NCBI RefSeq assembly: GCF_003696345.1
Contig: NZ_RFLX01000007.1
Span: 162,690 to 226,689 of the forward strand
DNA from: Teichococcus wenyumeiae
GTDB lineage: Bacteria > Pseudomonadota > Alphaproteobacteria > Acetobacterales > Acetobacteraceae
DNA length: 64,000 nucleotides
Direction of reading: 5' to 3'
The position numbers and the translations under genes were made by a program. Of this stretch, positions 45,087 to 56,447 are shown piece after piece. Numbering within the stretch: position 1 is the stretch's first letter; the number at the start of each line of letters is the position of its first letter. The notes under the pieces are model-generated. The model saw nothing but the letters and a program-made list of their open reading frames with translations. It ran no database searches and was not told the DNA's origin.

Positions 45087-45596
45087 ATGAACCCCACCGA
45101 AATCCCCGACCTCGCCGAGCACCTGCTCGGCATCGACGCCGCCTCCCCGCTCGGCCAGTTGCGCCGGCAGCGCGCCGATATCCTTCAGCACGAGGAAGGC
45201 GCCTATCGGGAGCTGGTGCTGCCCCCCTCCCCCGGCGGCGTCTCCCTGGCGGAGCGCGCGGCGCTGGCGCTGCGCGGCGCGTTGGTGGAGGGCGATACCG
45301 CGCTGGCGGCACATTACCGCGCCCTGCTGCGGGCCAGCGGCGATGCCACGCTGATCACCGCCGCAGAGGTCTTCCCGGCACCGCAGGGCGAGGGCCGCCT
45401 GGCCGTGCTGTTCCGCTACGCCGATACCGTCGCCAGCCGGCCGGAGCAGGTCGGCCAGGCCGATATCGACCGCCTGGGCGAGTTCGGCCTCTCGCCGCAG
45501 GATATCGTGGCGGTGACGCAGTTGGTCTCCTTTATCCCCTATCAGGTGCGGCTGCTCTCCGGCCTGCGCCAGTTGCAGCAGGAATCCGCCGCATGA
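45087..45596 (+). CDS. CMD-domain protein, Avi_7170 type
   Basis: 169 residues, 5 bases after the binding-protein stop. The AhpD-like carboxymuconolactone decarboxylase fold is suggested by helix patterns SLAERAALALRGALVEGDTA and LSPQDIVAVTQLVSFIPYQV, but the CxxC motif of AhpD is missing. It opens with IPDLAEHLLGIDAASPLGQL, which fits the CMD-domain family that is always paired with an AhpD-domain partner. The next gene overlaps it by 4 bases (ATGA). Probably a non-redox or scaffold partner of the AhpD-like protein. Confidence 0.8.
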   Translation: MNPTEIPDLAEHLLGIDAASPLGQLRRQRADILQHEEGAYRELVLPPSPGGVSLAERAALALRGALVEGDTALAAHYRALLRASGDATLITAAEVFPAPQGEGRLAVLFRYADTVASRPEQVGQADIDRLGEFGLSPQDIVAVTQLVSFIPYQVRLLSGLRQLQQESAA

Positions 45597-46165
45597 GCCG
45601 CTTCACCATGGAGACCGTCGGCTGGGAACCGCGCGTGCCGCCGGTGGAGATGGAGAGCGCGACGCCGGAGCAGCTCGCCGCCCTGGAAGCCTGCCCGCCG
45701 GCGCAGCGGACTTCTGTTTACTTCCGCACGCTGGTGAACGACCCGGGCTCGCTGGGCGAACGCGGCGCGCTGTTCACCAAGGTGATGTACGCGCCCCGTG
45801 GCCTGCCGCGCGCGGAGCGGGAGCTGGCGACGGCGGTGGTCTCCATCGTCAATGGCTGCATCTACTGCACCTCCGTCCACGCCCGCCGCTATGTGGAGCT
45901 GAAGGGGCCGGAAGCGGCCATGCGGGCACTGCTGGAGGAAGGTGTCGGCGCCAGCGGGCTGGATGCGCGGCAGCAGGCCATCGTGGATTACGCGGCCAGG
46001 ATGACGGAAACGCCGCAGGCTATGGGCGCCGCCGACCTCGCGCCGCTGCGCGCCGCCGGCATGAGCGACCTGGAGATCCTGGACCTGATCCACGCCATCG
46101 CCATGTTCGCCAATGCCAACCGGCTGATGCAGTCCCTCGGCCGCTCGGTGCCGCCCGAGGCCTAG
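45593..46165 (+). CDS. AhpD-domain peroxidase-like protein, Avi_7169 type
   Basis: 190 residues. The AhpD active site is NGCIYCTSVHARRY with Cys89, Cys92 and His96, the pattern of alkylhydroperoxidase AhpD (disulfide-exchanging peroxidase). N-terminal MSRFTMETVGWEPRVPPVEM is typical of the Avi_7169-like family. It probably handles a peroxide or thiol step linked to the flavoprotein reaction. Its TAG stop interlocks with that of the convergent SDR gene in a CTAG. Confidence 0.85.
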   Translation: MSRFTMETVGWEPRVPPVEMESATPEQLAALEACPPAQRTSVYFRTLVNDPGSLGERGALFTKVMYAPRGLPRAERELATAVVSIVNGCIYCTSVHARRYVELKGPEAAMRALLEEGVGASGLDARQQAIVDYAARMTETPQAMGAADLAPLRAAGMSDLEILDLIHAIAMFANANRLMQSLGRSVPPEA

Positions 46166-46926
46166 GCCTGCCGCGGCTGGCCGTTGGAGGCCGAGAGCCC
46201 GCCATCCACCGGCAGGTTCACGCCGGTGACGAAGCGGGCATCCTCACTGGCCAGGAAGGCGATCACATCGGCCACGTCCTCGGGCTGGCCGATGCGGCCG
46301 AGCGGGATGCGTTCCAGGAACTTTCCGATCAGTTCCTGGTCCTCCAGCATGTCCTCGGTCATGCCGGTGGCGGTGAAGCTGGGGTTCACCGCATTCACCC
46401 GCACCCCATGCTCGCCCAGTTCCATGGCCAGCGAACGCGTCAGGTTGGTGACGGCGCCCTTGGCGGCGTTATAGGCCGCCATGTTCCAGTCGCCACCGGT
46501 GCCGGAGACGGAGGAGGTGTTGACGATGCAGCCCCTGCTCTTCAGCAGTTCCGGCAGCGCGGCGCGGGTGCAGAAGAAGACGCCGTCGAGGTCGGTCTCC
46601 ATCACCTTCCGCCAGTCGGCGGTGGTCAGTTGCAGCAGCGGCCCGGTAGTGGCGACGCCGGCATTGTTGACCAGCACGTCGATGCGGCCGAAGCGGGCAA
46701 TTACGGTTTCCACCATCGCCCGCACCTCCACTTCGTTGGCCACATCGGCGGAATGCGACAGGCTCTGGCCGCCGCCCAGGCTGGCGCGGATGGCATTCAC
46801 CTTCTCCTGCTCGCGGTCCACCAGCGCCACCAAAGCGCCTTCCCGCGCAAAGCGCCGCGCCGTCGCCGCGCCGATGCCGGAGCCCGCGCCGGTGACGATC
46901 ACCACCTTGCCGTCGAAACGTGCCAT
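46162..46926 (-). CDS. Short-chain dehydrogenase/reductase
   Basis: 254 residues, classical SDR. TGAGSGIG at residues 12-19 binds NAD(P), NNAG is at 87-90, and the catalytic triad is Ser139, Tyr152 and Lys156 (SSVSGTGGDWNMAAYNAAKG). The Asp36-Arg37 pair after the second strand (ALVDREQEK) suggests NAD(H) preference. PVDGGLSASNGQ ends the protein. It converges on the catabolic cluster, and could act on the same or a related substrate, but is on the other strand with its own promoter. No specific substrate can be read. Confidence 0.92.
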   Translation of the reverse strand: MARFDGKVVIVTGAGSGIGAATARRFAREGALVALVDREQEKVNAIRASLGGGQSLSHSADVANEVEVRAMVETVIARFGRIDVLVNNAGVATTGPLLQLTTADWRKVMETDLDGVFFCTRAALPELLKSRGCIVNTSSVSGTGGDWNMAAYNAAKGAVTNLTRSLAMELGEHGVRVNAVNPSFTATGMTEDMLEDQELIGKFLERIPLGRIGQPEDVADVIAFLASEDARFVTGVNLPVDGGLSASNGQPRQA

Positions 46927-47096
46927 GCCTGCCGTCCTTTCATGCCCGCTGCGGGAACGCGGCCAGGGCGCCAGAGTTTGGCCCGCCGGGGGGCGGCAGC
47001 GGCGGCGCCAGCCAGGCTCAGGGCGCCGGCGGCCTCGCCTTCAGGCGCTCATGGATCGGGTGGGGGCCGTCGTGCCGGATGCCTCTGTGCGGATGG

Positions 47097-47324
47097 TCAT
47101 GTCTCAGCCTCTTCCTCCGCAGGCTCGTTGATCATGGCCCACAGCACGACGCGCTCACCCGTTTCCCTGTTGACCAGGCACTCCGCATGGACCAGCCTGC
47201 CGCCGATGTCGTTCAGGCCGTCAGTGGGCGGGCGGTAGGTGATGATCTCCACCGGAGCGGCATCGGGGATGTCCTCCAGGGCCTTCCGCAGTTGCCCCAC
47301 GGTCAGTTGCTGGTTCTGGATCAC
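47097..47324 (-). CDS. Small acidic protein of unknown function
   Basis: 75 residues from GTG 47324, which has GGAG at 8 bases and overlaps the stop of the preceding small gene (GTGA). The sequence VIQNQQLTVGQLRKALEDIP continues into DAAPVEIITYRPPTDGL, a helix-plus-strand pattern reminiscent of small proteins that start LTVGQLRKAL. It ends in an acidic tail (NEPAEEEAET). Soluble, no cysteine cluster. The pair of tiny genes and the larger exported-protein gene upstream run in one direction and look like a transcription unit. Function unknown. Confidence 0.6.
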   Translation of the reverse strand: MIQNQQLTVGQLRKALEDIPDAAPVEIITYRPPTDGLNDIGGRLVHAECLVNRETGERVVLWAMINEPAEEEAET

Positions 47325-47464
47325 GTCTTCTGCTCCACATGGCCACAGCCGTGGCACTCAAAACGCAGACCCTGGTGGGCGTGCGGCGCGCCCCAGGTCA
47401 TCCGACCCCGGCGTCTCGGGCAGTTCATTCCGTGCCACTCCACTTCCGTTTCGTTGCGGGCCAT
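47321..47464 (-). CDS. Very small putative zinc-ribbon protein
   Basis: 47 residues from ATG 47464, with GAAAGG about 6 bases before it. The sequence carries MNCPRRRGRM near the start and FECHGCGHVEQKT at the end: three or four cysteines plus histidines spaced like a degenerate zinc ribbon (the first knuckle has only one Cys). Its stop overlaps the GTG of the next gene by 4 bases. It follows the exported-protein gene by 25 bases. A longer frame to 47542 exists but is less likely. No name or function recognised. Confidence 0.5.
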   Translation of the reverse strand: MARNETEVEWHGMNCPRRRGRMTWGAPHAHQGLRFECHGCGHVEQKT

Positions 47465-47489
47465 CCGCGCCTTTCCGGCGTGCGAGCCC

Positions 47490-48818
47490 CTAGAGCCGGG
47501 GTCCGCCCGGACGTGCCGGGGCGGCAACAGGGCCGACCGCACGGGCCGACCGCACCTCGATCCCGAGCAGCACCGACCGGAGGTTCCCTGTCCCGGCCTC
47601 CTGCATCCGCGCGTTGATCTGCACGGCCGGGCTGTTCGGGATGGCCGGGTCGGGGCCCTGCCAGGTCAGGAAGGTGCCACCCTCCTGCACCAGCGAGGGC
47701 GGCCCGTATTTCTCCTCCAGCGCCGCGCGCACCTCGTCCCGTGTCGCGGTATCCAGCCGCTGGCCGGAGACGATGCGGGCCAGCTTCGCGTCATCCATCT
47801 GCAAAGCCAGACAGGCGGCGGAGCGGTCCGGCACGCTGAAGAAAACAGGGCTGCCATCAGCGCGCTGCACAGGGCTCCCCCTGTCGCGCTCCACGCCGCA
47901 GAGCGGCTCGGCGCCCTGGGCCAGCCCTTCGAAATAGGCCGTCGCGCCATCCGCTTGCCGCTTTCCGCCATCGGGATAGGCGGCGGCGGCGAGTGCCTCG
48001 GCCTCCGCGCGGGCCATGCCGAGCCGCAGCCCCTGCACATCCGCGGCTTTCAGCGGCCTCTCGACCAGCCGGCTGGAGGCGCTGGCCGGCGGGGCGACGG
48101 AGAAGGCATGGATGACCCGTGCGTCACGCCCATTATTGGTCATCACCCGGGCGGCCACCGCATCGGCGCGGATCAGCAGCGGGTTGCCGCTGTTCTGCTC
48201 CGCGCTGCCCGTCTCGGCGAGGCGGATGACGGCTTCCAGCACAATGGAACTCGCGATGTCGGACTGCATGTTCAGGTTGTTGCGCTGCGCGAAATCCCGG
48301 GCATTCGCCACATCGGGAATCGAGATGAAGTTCAGCGCATCGACATTGCGGATCTGCACACCCAACTGGCGGCCGGTCGTGTTGTCGTAGAAGGTGACGT
48401 AGGAGGCTTCGTTGAAGGGGATAGCATAGCCCCGCCGCGCGAGGTCGTATTGGTTGAGCGTCGTCGAGACCCGGACCAGGTAGTCGCGCGAAAGGTCGAA
48501 GGCGCGGAACTGCGCTTCCAGGCGGCTGCGCTCACGGGCGCGCACCTGATCCCGGTCAAAGGCCGTGGCGGAGCGATAGGCCTGCGAGGTCTCCGCTTGC
48601 CGGTTGAAATCGGGCGTGGAACCATTCAGCCGGTGGAAGGCGATGGTGGCCATGGTGGCGTCCAGCTGCGGGGCCCGGAAGCCTGCCGTGTCGGCGGGGG
48701 CGGCCTGCCGGGCGGCGGGGCGGCCCTGGACCAGGTTCTGCGCCACCGATGGGCCAGTGCCCGCCAGCAATGCCAGGCAGGCCATCAGCCCCATGCGAGG
48801 CCAATACGTTTCCTTCAT
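47490..48818 (-). CDS. Exported protein of unknown function, 442 residues
   Basis: Start at ATG 48818 (GGGGGAACG upstream). Signal peptide MKETYWPRMGLMACLALLAG ends TGPSVAQ. The first half is helical and basic-acidic (YRSATAFDRDQVRARERSRL, then LEAQFRAFDLSRDYLVRVST), with a compact segment RGYAIPFNEASYVTFYDNTT followed by RQLGVQIRNVDALNFISIPD. The second half (from about residue 260) has MARAEAEALAAAAYPDGGKR and RDEVRAALEEKYGPPSLVQE, resembling repeats of small periplasmic domains. One Cys pair (CGV, ACLA). I do not recognise the family. It begins the unit that ends in the two tiny genes. Confidence 0.75.
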   Translation of the reverse strand: MKETYWPRMGLMACLALLAGTGPSVAQNLVQGRPAARQAAPADTAGFRAPQLDATMATIAFHRLNGSTPDFNRQAETSQAYRSATAFDRDQVRARERSRLEAQFRAFDLSRDYLVRVSTTLNQYDLARRGYAIPFNEASYVTFYDNTTGRQLGVQIRNVDALNFISIPDVANARDFAQRNNLNMQSDIASSIVLEAVIRLAETGSAEQNSGNPLLIRADAVAARVMTNNGRDARVIHAFSVAPPASASSRLVERPLKAADVQGLRLGMARAEAEALAAAAYPDGGKRQADGATAYFEGLAQGAEPLCGVERDRGSPVQRADGSPVFFSVPDRSAACLALQMDDAKLARIVSGQRLDTATRDEVRAALEEKYGPPSLVQEGGTFLTWQGPDPAIPNSPAVQINARMQEAGTGNLRSVLLGIEVRSARAVGPVAAPARPGGPRL

Positions 48819-48888
48819 GGATCGTTCCCCCCTCGCAATATATGCCAGAGGGGATGTGCGGATGGAAGGGCCAGCTCTCCCGCCGCGC

Positions 48889-49460
48889 CTATGGCCGCAG
48901 CGACAGCTCCAGCCTGCCCGCCGCCGAGAGCGCCAGCAGCAGCGCCGCGACATTCATGGCCTGCGCCAGCAATCCTGCATTCAACCCGGCCACCACGGCG
49001 GCGAGCGGCATGGTTTCCACCACGATATCCTCGCCCGCCTCATGCGCCATCTCGGCGCTGGGCATGACGTCCAGCGCCAGCACGGTGTGGCAGAGGTTGC
49101 GATGGGTGGCGGTATTGGGGTGCAGTGAGCAGACATGCTGCAGGCTGCTGGCGACGAAGCCGGTCTCCTCCCGCAACTCCCGCGCCGCCGTTTCCAGCGG
49201 GCTGAGCTCGGTGGCATCCATGGCGCCGCTGGGCAGTTCCGCGTGCGGGCCCGGGCGCCGTGGCGATACTGCCGCACCAACACGATGCGGTTATCGCAGG
49301 TGAGCGCCACCACCTGCACCCAGTCGGGGTAGGAGAAGGTGTAGAAAGGGTCGAGGATATTGCCCCGGGCGTCGCGGCAGGCATCGGCGGTAACGTCGAT
49401 CCACCGGTCCCGCAGCGCGGTGCGGGAGGAGAGCACGTCCCAGGGGGCAAAATCCGTCAC
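48889..49460 (-). pseudogene. Nudix hydrolase (ADP-ribose pyrophosphatase type), interrupted by a frameshift
   Basis: The N-terminal part reads from GTG 49460 as VTDFAPWDVLSSRTALRDRW and on to VALTCDNRIVLVRQYRHGAR. The frame then shifts near 49230-49255; the C-terminal part continues in another frame as ELPSGAMDATELSPLETAAR and ELREETGFVASSL, which contains the Nudix box. Joining the two by one base restores a normal enzyme of about 190 residues. The junction lies in GCGCCCGGGCCCGCAC, a GC-only run prone to sequencing error or slippage. Either the gene is broken or the assembly lost one base. It is the last gene before gcvP on the same strand, but not part of that operon. Confidence 0.8.
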
Positions 49461-49516
49461 GCGGCCTCATTCCTTGATACGAGGCCGCATGGTGGCAAGA
49501 GGCCGCACGGACCGCC

Positions 49517-49535
49517 AGGGGGCACGAGGCCCCCT
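49517..49535 (-). terminator. Hairpin downstream of gcvP
   Basis: The arms AGGGGG and CCCCCT flank a 7-base loop 13 bases beyond the gcvP stop. No U run is present on the minus strand, so it is a weak candidate. Confidence 0.35.
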
Positions 49536-49547
49536 CGCGGAGATGTC

Positions 49548-52435
<2,888 letters not shown>

Positions 52436-52436
<1 letters not shown>

Positions 52437-52810
52437 CAGAGGCTGTCCACGAAGGAGGCGTAGTCGGATTCGCTCATCAGCGCGTTGATGGCGGCCGGGT
52501 CGGCGGGCTCGATCTTGAAGAACCAGCCCTCGGCGGTCGGCGCGGAATTGGCCAGCGAGGGGTCGTCCACCAGCGCCTGGTTGGCTTCCACCACCTTGCC
52601 GGCGATGGGGGCATAGACGTCGGAAGCGGCCTTCACGCTTTCCACCACCGCGATGGCTTCCTCGGCGGCCACTTCACGGCCGGCCTCGGGCAGCTCGACG
52701 AACACCACGTCGCCAAGCGCGTTCTGCGCGTGCTCGGTGATGCCGATGGTGGCCACGCCACCTTCCAGCTTCACCCATTCATGGTCCTTGGTGAACTTGA
52801 TCTCGGCCAT
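52436..52810 (-). CDS. gcvH: Glycine cleavage system H protein
   Basis: Lipoyl carrier, 124 residues. The lipoylated lysine is Lys60 in [16 protein letters not shown], in the tip of the hairpin, and the N-terminal [20 protein letters not shown] is the family signature. It shuttles the aminomethyl group from P to T. 12 bases separate it from gcvT, with AAGGA before its ATG. Its stop overlaps the gcvP start. Confidence 0.97.
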
Positions 52811-52822
52811 CGGGGCAGGTCC

Positions 52823-53929
52823 TTATCGGGCGTAGCGGTGAGGGAAGAAGGGGGTCGGCGCGACACGGGCGGGCGATGCCTTGCCGCGCACCATCAGGTC
52901 GAGCGCCGTGCCGTCGGCGGCGTGTTCACGCGCCACGTAGCCCATGGCGCAGGGGCCGTTCAGGGAGGGGCCGAAGCCGCCGCTGGTGACCTCGCCCACC
53001 ACTTCGCCACCCACCTGGATGGGCGTGTGGCCACGGGCGGGCTGGCGGCCTTCGGGCAGGATGCCGACGCGCAGGCGCTTGGGGCCGTTGTCCAGCTCCT
53101 CCCGCACCCGCTCGGCGCCGGGGAAGTTCCATTCGGTGCGGCGGCGCTTGCCGATGGTCCAGACGAGGTTGGCCTCCACCGGGCTGGTCGTCTCGTCGAT
53201 GTCGTTGCCGTAGAGGCAGAGCCCGGCTTCGAGCCGCAGCGAATCGCGGGCGCCCAGGCCCGCCGGCACCGCGCCGGGCAGCGCCAGCAGGGCGCGGGCG
53301 AGCTCCTCGGCTTCCTCGGCGGAGACGGAGATTTCCACGCCATCCTCGCCGGTATAGCCGCTGCGGCTGACCAGCGTCGTGATACCGGCGATCTCCACCG
53401 CCAGCACATCCATGAAGCGCATGGCGGAAACGTCAGGGGCGATGGTGGCCAGCGCCGCCACGGCACCCGGCCCCTGGAAGGCCACCAGCGCGCGGTCCGG
53501 CAGGCGGTTGAGCCTCACGCCGGCGGGCAGCACGGCCTCGATGGCGGCGCAGTCCACGTCCTTGCGGCTGGCATTCAGCACCAGGAACAGCCGGTCGCCG
53601 AGATTGGCGACCATGAAATCGTCCAGGACGCCGCCGGATTCGGTGGTCAGCAACCCGTATTTCTGCCGGCCGGGCTTCAGGATCTTCACATCGGCCGGGG
53701 TCAGGCGCTCCAGCGCCTCCGCCGCCCCCTCACCCACCAGCTCCGCCTGCCCCATGTGGGAGACATCGAAGAGCCCGGCGCCCGAGCGGGTCGCCAGATG
53801 CTCGGCCATGATGCCGGCGGGGTACTGCACAGGCATGGCATAGCCCGCGAAGGGCACCATGCGCGCGCCCAGCTCCCGGTGCAGGGATGCCAGGGGGGTT
53901 TCGAGAAGCGTCTCGGTCGAATCGGCCAC
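52823..53929 (-). CDS. gcvT: Aminomethyltransferase (T protein)
   Basis: Transfers the methylene group from GcvH to tetrahydrofolate and releases ammonia. 368 residues from GTG 53929, which has GGAGG 5 bases in front. The frame of an ATG at 53940 is not the gcvT frame. N-terminal PLASLHRELGARMVPFAGYA and MPVQYP, the GLFDVSHMGQ motif, the SRSGYTGEDGVEISV loop and C-terminal GCV_T barrel (EVTSGGFGPSLNGPCAMGYV) are all present. It is first in the gcvT-gcvH-gcvP operon and directly behind a glycine riboswitch. Confidence 0.96.
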   Translation of the reverse strand: MADSTETLLETPLASLHRELGARMVPFAGYAMPVQYPAGIMAEHLATRSGAGLFDVSHMGQAELVGEGAAEALERLTPADVKILKPGRQKYGLLTTESGGVLDDFMVANLGDRLFLVLNASRKDVDCAAIEAVLPAGVRLNRLPDRALVAFQGPGAVAALATIAPDVSAMRFMDVLAVEIAGITTLVSRSGYTGEDGVEISVSAEEAEELARALLALPGAVPAGLGARDSLRLEAGLCLYGNDIDETTSPVEANLVWTIGKRRRTEWNFPGAERVREELDNGPKRLRVGILPEGRQPARGHTPIQVGGEVVGEVTSGGFGPSLNGPCAMGYVAREHAADGTALDLMVRGKASPARVAPTPFFPHRYAR

Positions 53930-53940
53930 GCAGCCTCCAT

Positions 53941-53959
53941 CGCCGCAACGGGTGCGGCG
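53941..53959 (-). promoter_or_regulatory. Hairpin ahead of the gcvT Shine-Dalgarno (possible riboswitch expression platform)
   Basis: On the minus strand CGCCGCACCCGTTGCGGCG folds into a stem (CGCCGCA with TTGCGGCG) just upstream of the ATGGAGGCTGC leader that holds the gcvT ribosome binding site. No U run follows, so if it acts it would more likely affect translation than termination. This is inference from position. Confidence 0.4.
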
Positions 53960-53971
53960 CGTCAGGGTTCG

Positions 53972-54160
53972 TGGCCCCCCTCTGTCCGATGACCTGAGAG
54001 ATTCAGCGCGCCTCGCGCCTTACTCCGTCGGTGCCGGTTTTGAGGCCGGGCTTTCCAGAGTCCCCTTCCCCACGCGGCCCTTCTGCCTGAGCGTTTCCGG
54101 GGGCCGGTTGCGCCTTCGGCGACAGCACCCCGGACCCGGGGCGCCATTCTCTCCCGCGTG
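53972..54160 (-). promoter_or_regulatory. Tandem glycine riboswitch
   Basis: On the minus strand the first aptamer opens with GGGAGAG (54149-54155) and shows GTCGCCGAAGGCGCAACCGG, AAACGCTCAGGCAGAAGGGC and GGGGACTCTGGAAAGC. The second aptamer follows closely with GGCACCGACGGAGTAAGGCG, GAATCTCTCAGGTCATCGGA and CAGAGGGGGG. These are the conserved core pieces of gcvT-type RNAs, which bind glycine and usually turn on the cleavage operon. Both aptamers are present, and the RNA lies in front of gcvT about 40 bases from its start. The exact boundaries are approximate. Confidence 0.93.
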
Positions 54161-54222
54161 GGATCAGCGGGTGGCCCCTCTGTGCCCCAGGGGCGCGCCG
54201 GGCGCAACACGATCTTGCGCGT

Positions 54223-54783
54223 TCAGGCAGCCGGAAGTGGCATCCATGACCCCGGCGGCTGCCCCGGCTGCACGATAAAGCGGCAACCCGCCCCAGGCTG
54301 GTCCCAGCAGCGGGCAATCGGCGCACCGGCCAGATGCGCCCGCAGCAGCGCGCCCACGCCGCCATGGGCCACGACGGCCACCGGCCCGTCCGGCGATTCC
54401 TCCCGGACCTTGGCTACGGCCGCGACGATGCGGGCCTGGGCATCCACCGCCCGCTCCCAGCCACGCACGCTCTCCTCCGGTCGGGCAAAGAACTGGTCGG
54501 CCACTGCCTGGAATTCCGTCTCGGGCAGGTAGCCCGTGGCGCTGCGGTCATTCTCGCCCAGCGCCTCCAGCACCCGCACCGGCAGGCCGAAGCGGGCGGC
54601 CAGGATGCCCGCCCCCTCAATGGCCTTGCATTCCGTGCTGGCCCAGACGGCGCGCAGCCCCGCCATCTCCGGCAGCGCCGCCAGGGCCCGCATGCGGGCG
54701 ATGCCGGTGGGCGCCAGCGGCCAGCGCGGCACCGGCACCGCCGGGTCGATCATCACCTCCGGATGGGTGATGAAATGCAGCAC
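54223..54783 (-). CDS. Histidine phosphatase superfamily protein
   Basis: 186 residues. Starts [20 protein letters not shown], where the RHG motif of the phosphoglycerate mutase-like family is seen as THP: the catalytic histidine is kept but the Arg is Thr and the Gly is Pro. Later pieces fit: [40 protein letters not shown], and the second histidine in [13 protein letters not shown]. The altered N-terminal triad may change phosphate binding. Four bases after the lipoprotein gene. Substrate unknown. Confidence 0.82.
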   Translation of the reverse strand: MLHFITHPEVMIDPAVPVPRWPLAPTGIARMRALAALPEMAGLRAVWASTECKAIEGAGILAARFGLPVRVLEALGENDRSATGYLPETEFQAVADQFFARPEESVRGWERAVDAQARIVAAVAKVREESPDGPVAVVAHGGVGALLRAHLAGAPIARCWDQPGAGCRFIVQPGQPPGSWMPLPAA

Positions 54784-54787
54784 CGCC

Positions 54788-55345
54788 TCAGCGCGGGCCG
54801 CGGCGGCGGTTGGTGGCCAGTTCCTCCGGGCTCAGCACGAAGCCTACCAGCACGCGGCGCCGGGCGGCCGCGTCCACGCCGCCGGTCAGGGTGATGCTCA
54901 GTTCCTCGCCGGTGCTCTTCACCTTGGCGACATTGGGCGGGAAGCTGACCCGCAGGGAATATTCGGCGCGGGAGACCACGCGGTCGTTATCATCCACCAC
55001 GGCCACCATATAGGGGATGTCGATCGAGGGTCCGGCCGCCGCCGGGCCGCGCTCGGCCGAGAAATCGGGGACCAGCGTCACCACCAGCCCATCCCGCCGG
55101 GACGTGTAGTCGCATTTGGCCTGGAAGCCGGAGACCTGCGCATTGACCACCAGCGCCGTCAGATCCGACCCGCCGCCCGCGCGGAAGCGCGTCAGGTCGG
55201 CGGCATCGGAAATCACCCCCACCTGCGGGCAGGGCGCCTGCGCGTTTTCCAGCAGGTTGACGGGCGCGCGCTCCCCGCAACCGGCCAGCAGAAGCGCCAG
55301 GCCGCCTGCGATGCATCCGTTCAGAAGGTTCCGCGCCTTGACCAT
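54788..55345 (-). CDS. Putative exported lipoprotein of unknown function
   Basis: 185 residues from ATG 55345. Signal peptide with the lipobox LLLAGCGE ([20 protein letters not shown] then AGC), so probably anchored to a membrane at the cysteine. The mature part has [20 protein letters not shown] and [20 protein letters not shown], a mostly beta pattern, and ends in a basic tail (NRRRGPR). It is in an operon with the downstream phosphatase and divergent from ispH (about 110 bases). No domain recognised with certainty. Confidence 0.75.
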   Translation of the reverse strand: MVKARNLLNGCIAGGLALLLAGCGERAPVNLLENAQAPCPQVGVISDAADLTRFRAGGGSDLTALVVNAQVSGFQAKCDYTSRRDGLVVTLVPDFSAERGPAAAGPSIDIPYMVAVVDDNDRVVSRAEYSLRVSFPPNVAKVKSTGEELSITLTGGVDAAARRRVLVGFVLSPEELATNRRRGPR

Positions 55346-55456
55346 GCTGCCACTCTTCCCCTTAGTGCGGCCAATCGGACGGGATGCACCCTCGCCCCCC
55401 GCCGCGCCGCGACCGATCTTTCCCGCAACCACCACGCCTCCGGCCCAGACGCAAGC

Positions 55457-56431
55457 ATGACCGCCCCGCTGACCACCCCCGCCGACCCTAAGCCGTCCCT
55501 TCACGTGCTGCTGGCGGGCCCACGCGGCTTCTGCGCCGGCGTCGACCGTGCCATCAAGATCGTCGAGCAGGCGATCGGGAAGTTCGGCGCACCTGTCTAT
55601 GTGCGGCACGAAATCGTGCACAATAAATTCGTGGTGCAGAACCTGGAGGCCCAGGGCGCCATCTTCGTCGAGGAGCTGGAGGAGGTGCCGGAGGACGCGC
55701 CGGTGGTCTTCTCCGCCCATGGCGTGCCGAAGTCGGTGCCCGCCGAGGCGCGCCGGCGCAACATGATGTACCTCGATGCCACCTGCCCCCTGGTGAGCAA
55801 GGTGCACCGGGAGGCCGAGCGCCATGAGGCCGCCGGCCGCCATATCCTGCTGATTGGCCATGCCGGGCACCCCGAGGTGGTCGGCACCCTGGGCCAGTTG
55901 CCGCCCGATGCCGTCACGCTGGTGGAAACGGTGGAGGATGTCGCGCGCATCCAGCCGCCCGAGCGCCCGCTGGCCTTCACCACCCAGACCACCCTGTCCG
56001 TCGATGACACGGCCGAGATCGTGGCGGCGCTGAAGGCGCGCTTCCCCGACATCACCGGGCCGGGCAAGGAAGACATCTGCTACGCCACCACCAACCGGCA
56101 GGCGGCGGTCAAGGCCATCGCGGCGCGGTCCGACATGGTGATCGTGGTGGGCGCGCCCAATTCCTCCAACAGCGTGCGGCTGCGGGAAGTGGCCAGCCGC
56201 TCCGGCTGCCCCCGCGCCATCATGGTGCAGCGCGGCGCGGACCTGGACCCGGCGGAGGTCGATGGCGTCTCCATCCTCGGCCTGACCGCCGGCGCCAGCG
56301 CGCCCGAGATCCTGGTGGAGGAAGTGCTGACCCGGCTGCGGGAACGCTTCACGGTGACCACCGAGGAAGTGGTGGTGGCGGTGGAGGACATCACCTTCCG
56401 CGTGCCGCCGATGCAGCGCCCCAACCGCTGA
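55457..56431 (+). CDS. ispH: 4-hydroxy-3-methylbut-2-enyl diphosphate reductase
   Basis: Last step of the non-mevalonate isoprenoid pathway, making IPP and DMAPP. 324 residues from ATG 55457. The three 4Fe-4S cysteines are Cys26 ([13 protein letters not shown]), Cys109 ([11 protein letters not shown]) and Cys207 ([11 protein letters not shown]), with [11 protein letters not shown] and [10 protein letters not shown] between. It heads a cluster with thrB and rnhA, an arrangement frequent in alphaproteobacteria. Confidence 0.97.
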   Translation: MTAPLTTPADPKPSLHVLLAGPRGFCAGVDRAIKIVEQAIGKFGAPVYVRHEIVHNKFVVQNLEAQGAIFVEELEEVPEDAPVVFSAHGVPKSVPAEARRRNMMYLDATCPLVSKVHREAERHEAAGRHILLIGHAGHPEVVGTLGQLPPDAVTLVETVEDVARIQPPERPLAFTTQTTLSVDDTAEIVAALKARFPDITGPGKEDICYATTNRQAAVKAIAARSDMVIVVGAPNSSNSVRLREVASRSGCPRAIMVQRGADLDPAEVDGVSILGLTAGASAPEILVEEVLTRLRERFTVTTEEVVVAVEDITFRVPPMQRPNR

Positions 56432-56447
56432 ACGGCGCCCGCTGACC

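Noticed and set aside
43387..45312. A minus-strand frame of about 640 codons opposite the second binding protein
   Set aside because: It is antisense to a complete SBP with signal peptide and family motifs; no domain seen in the reverse frame.
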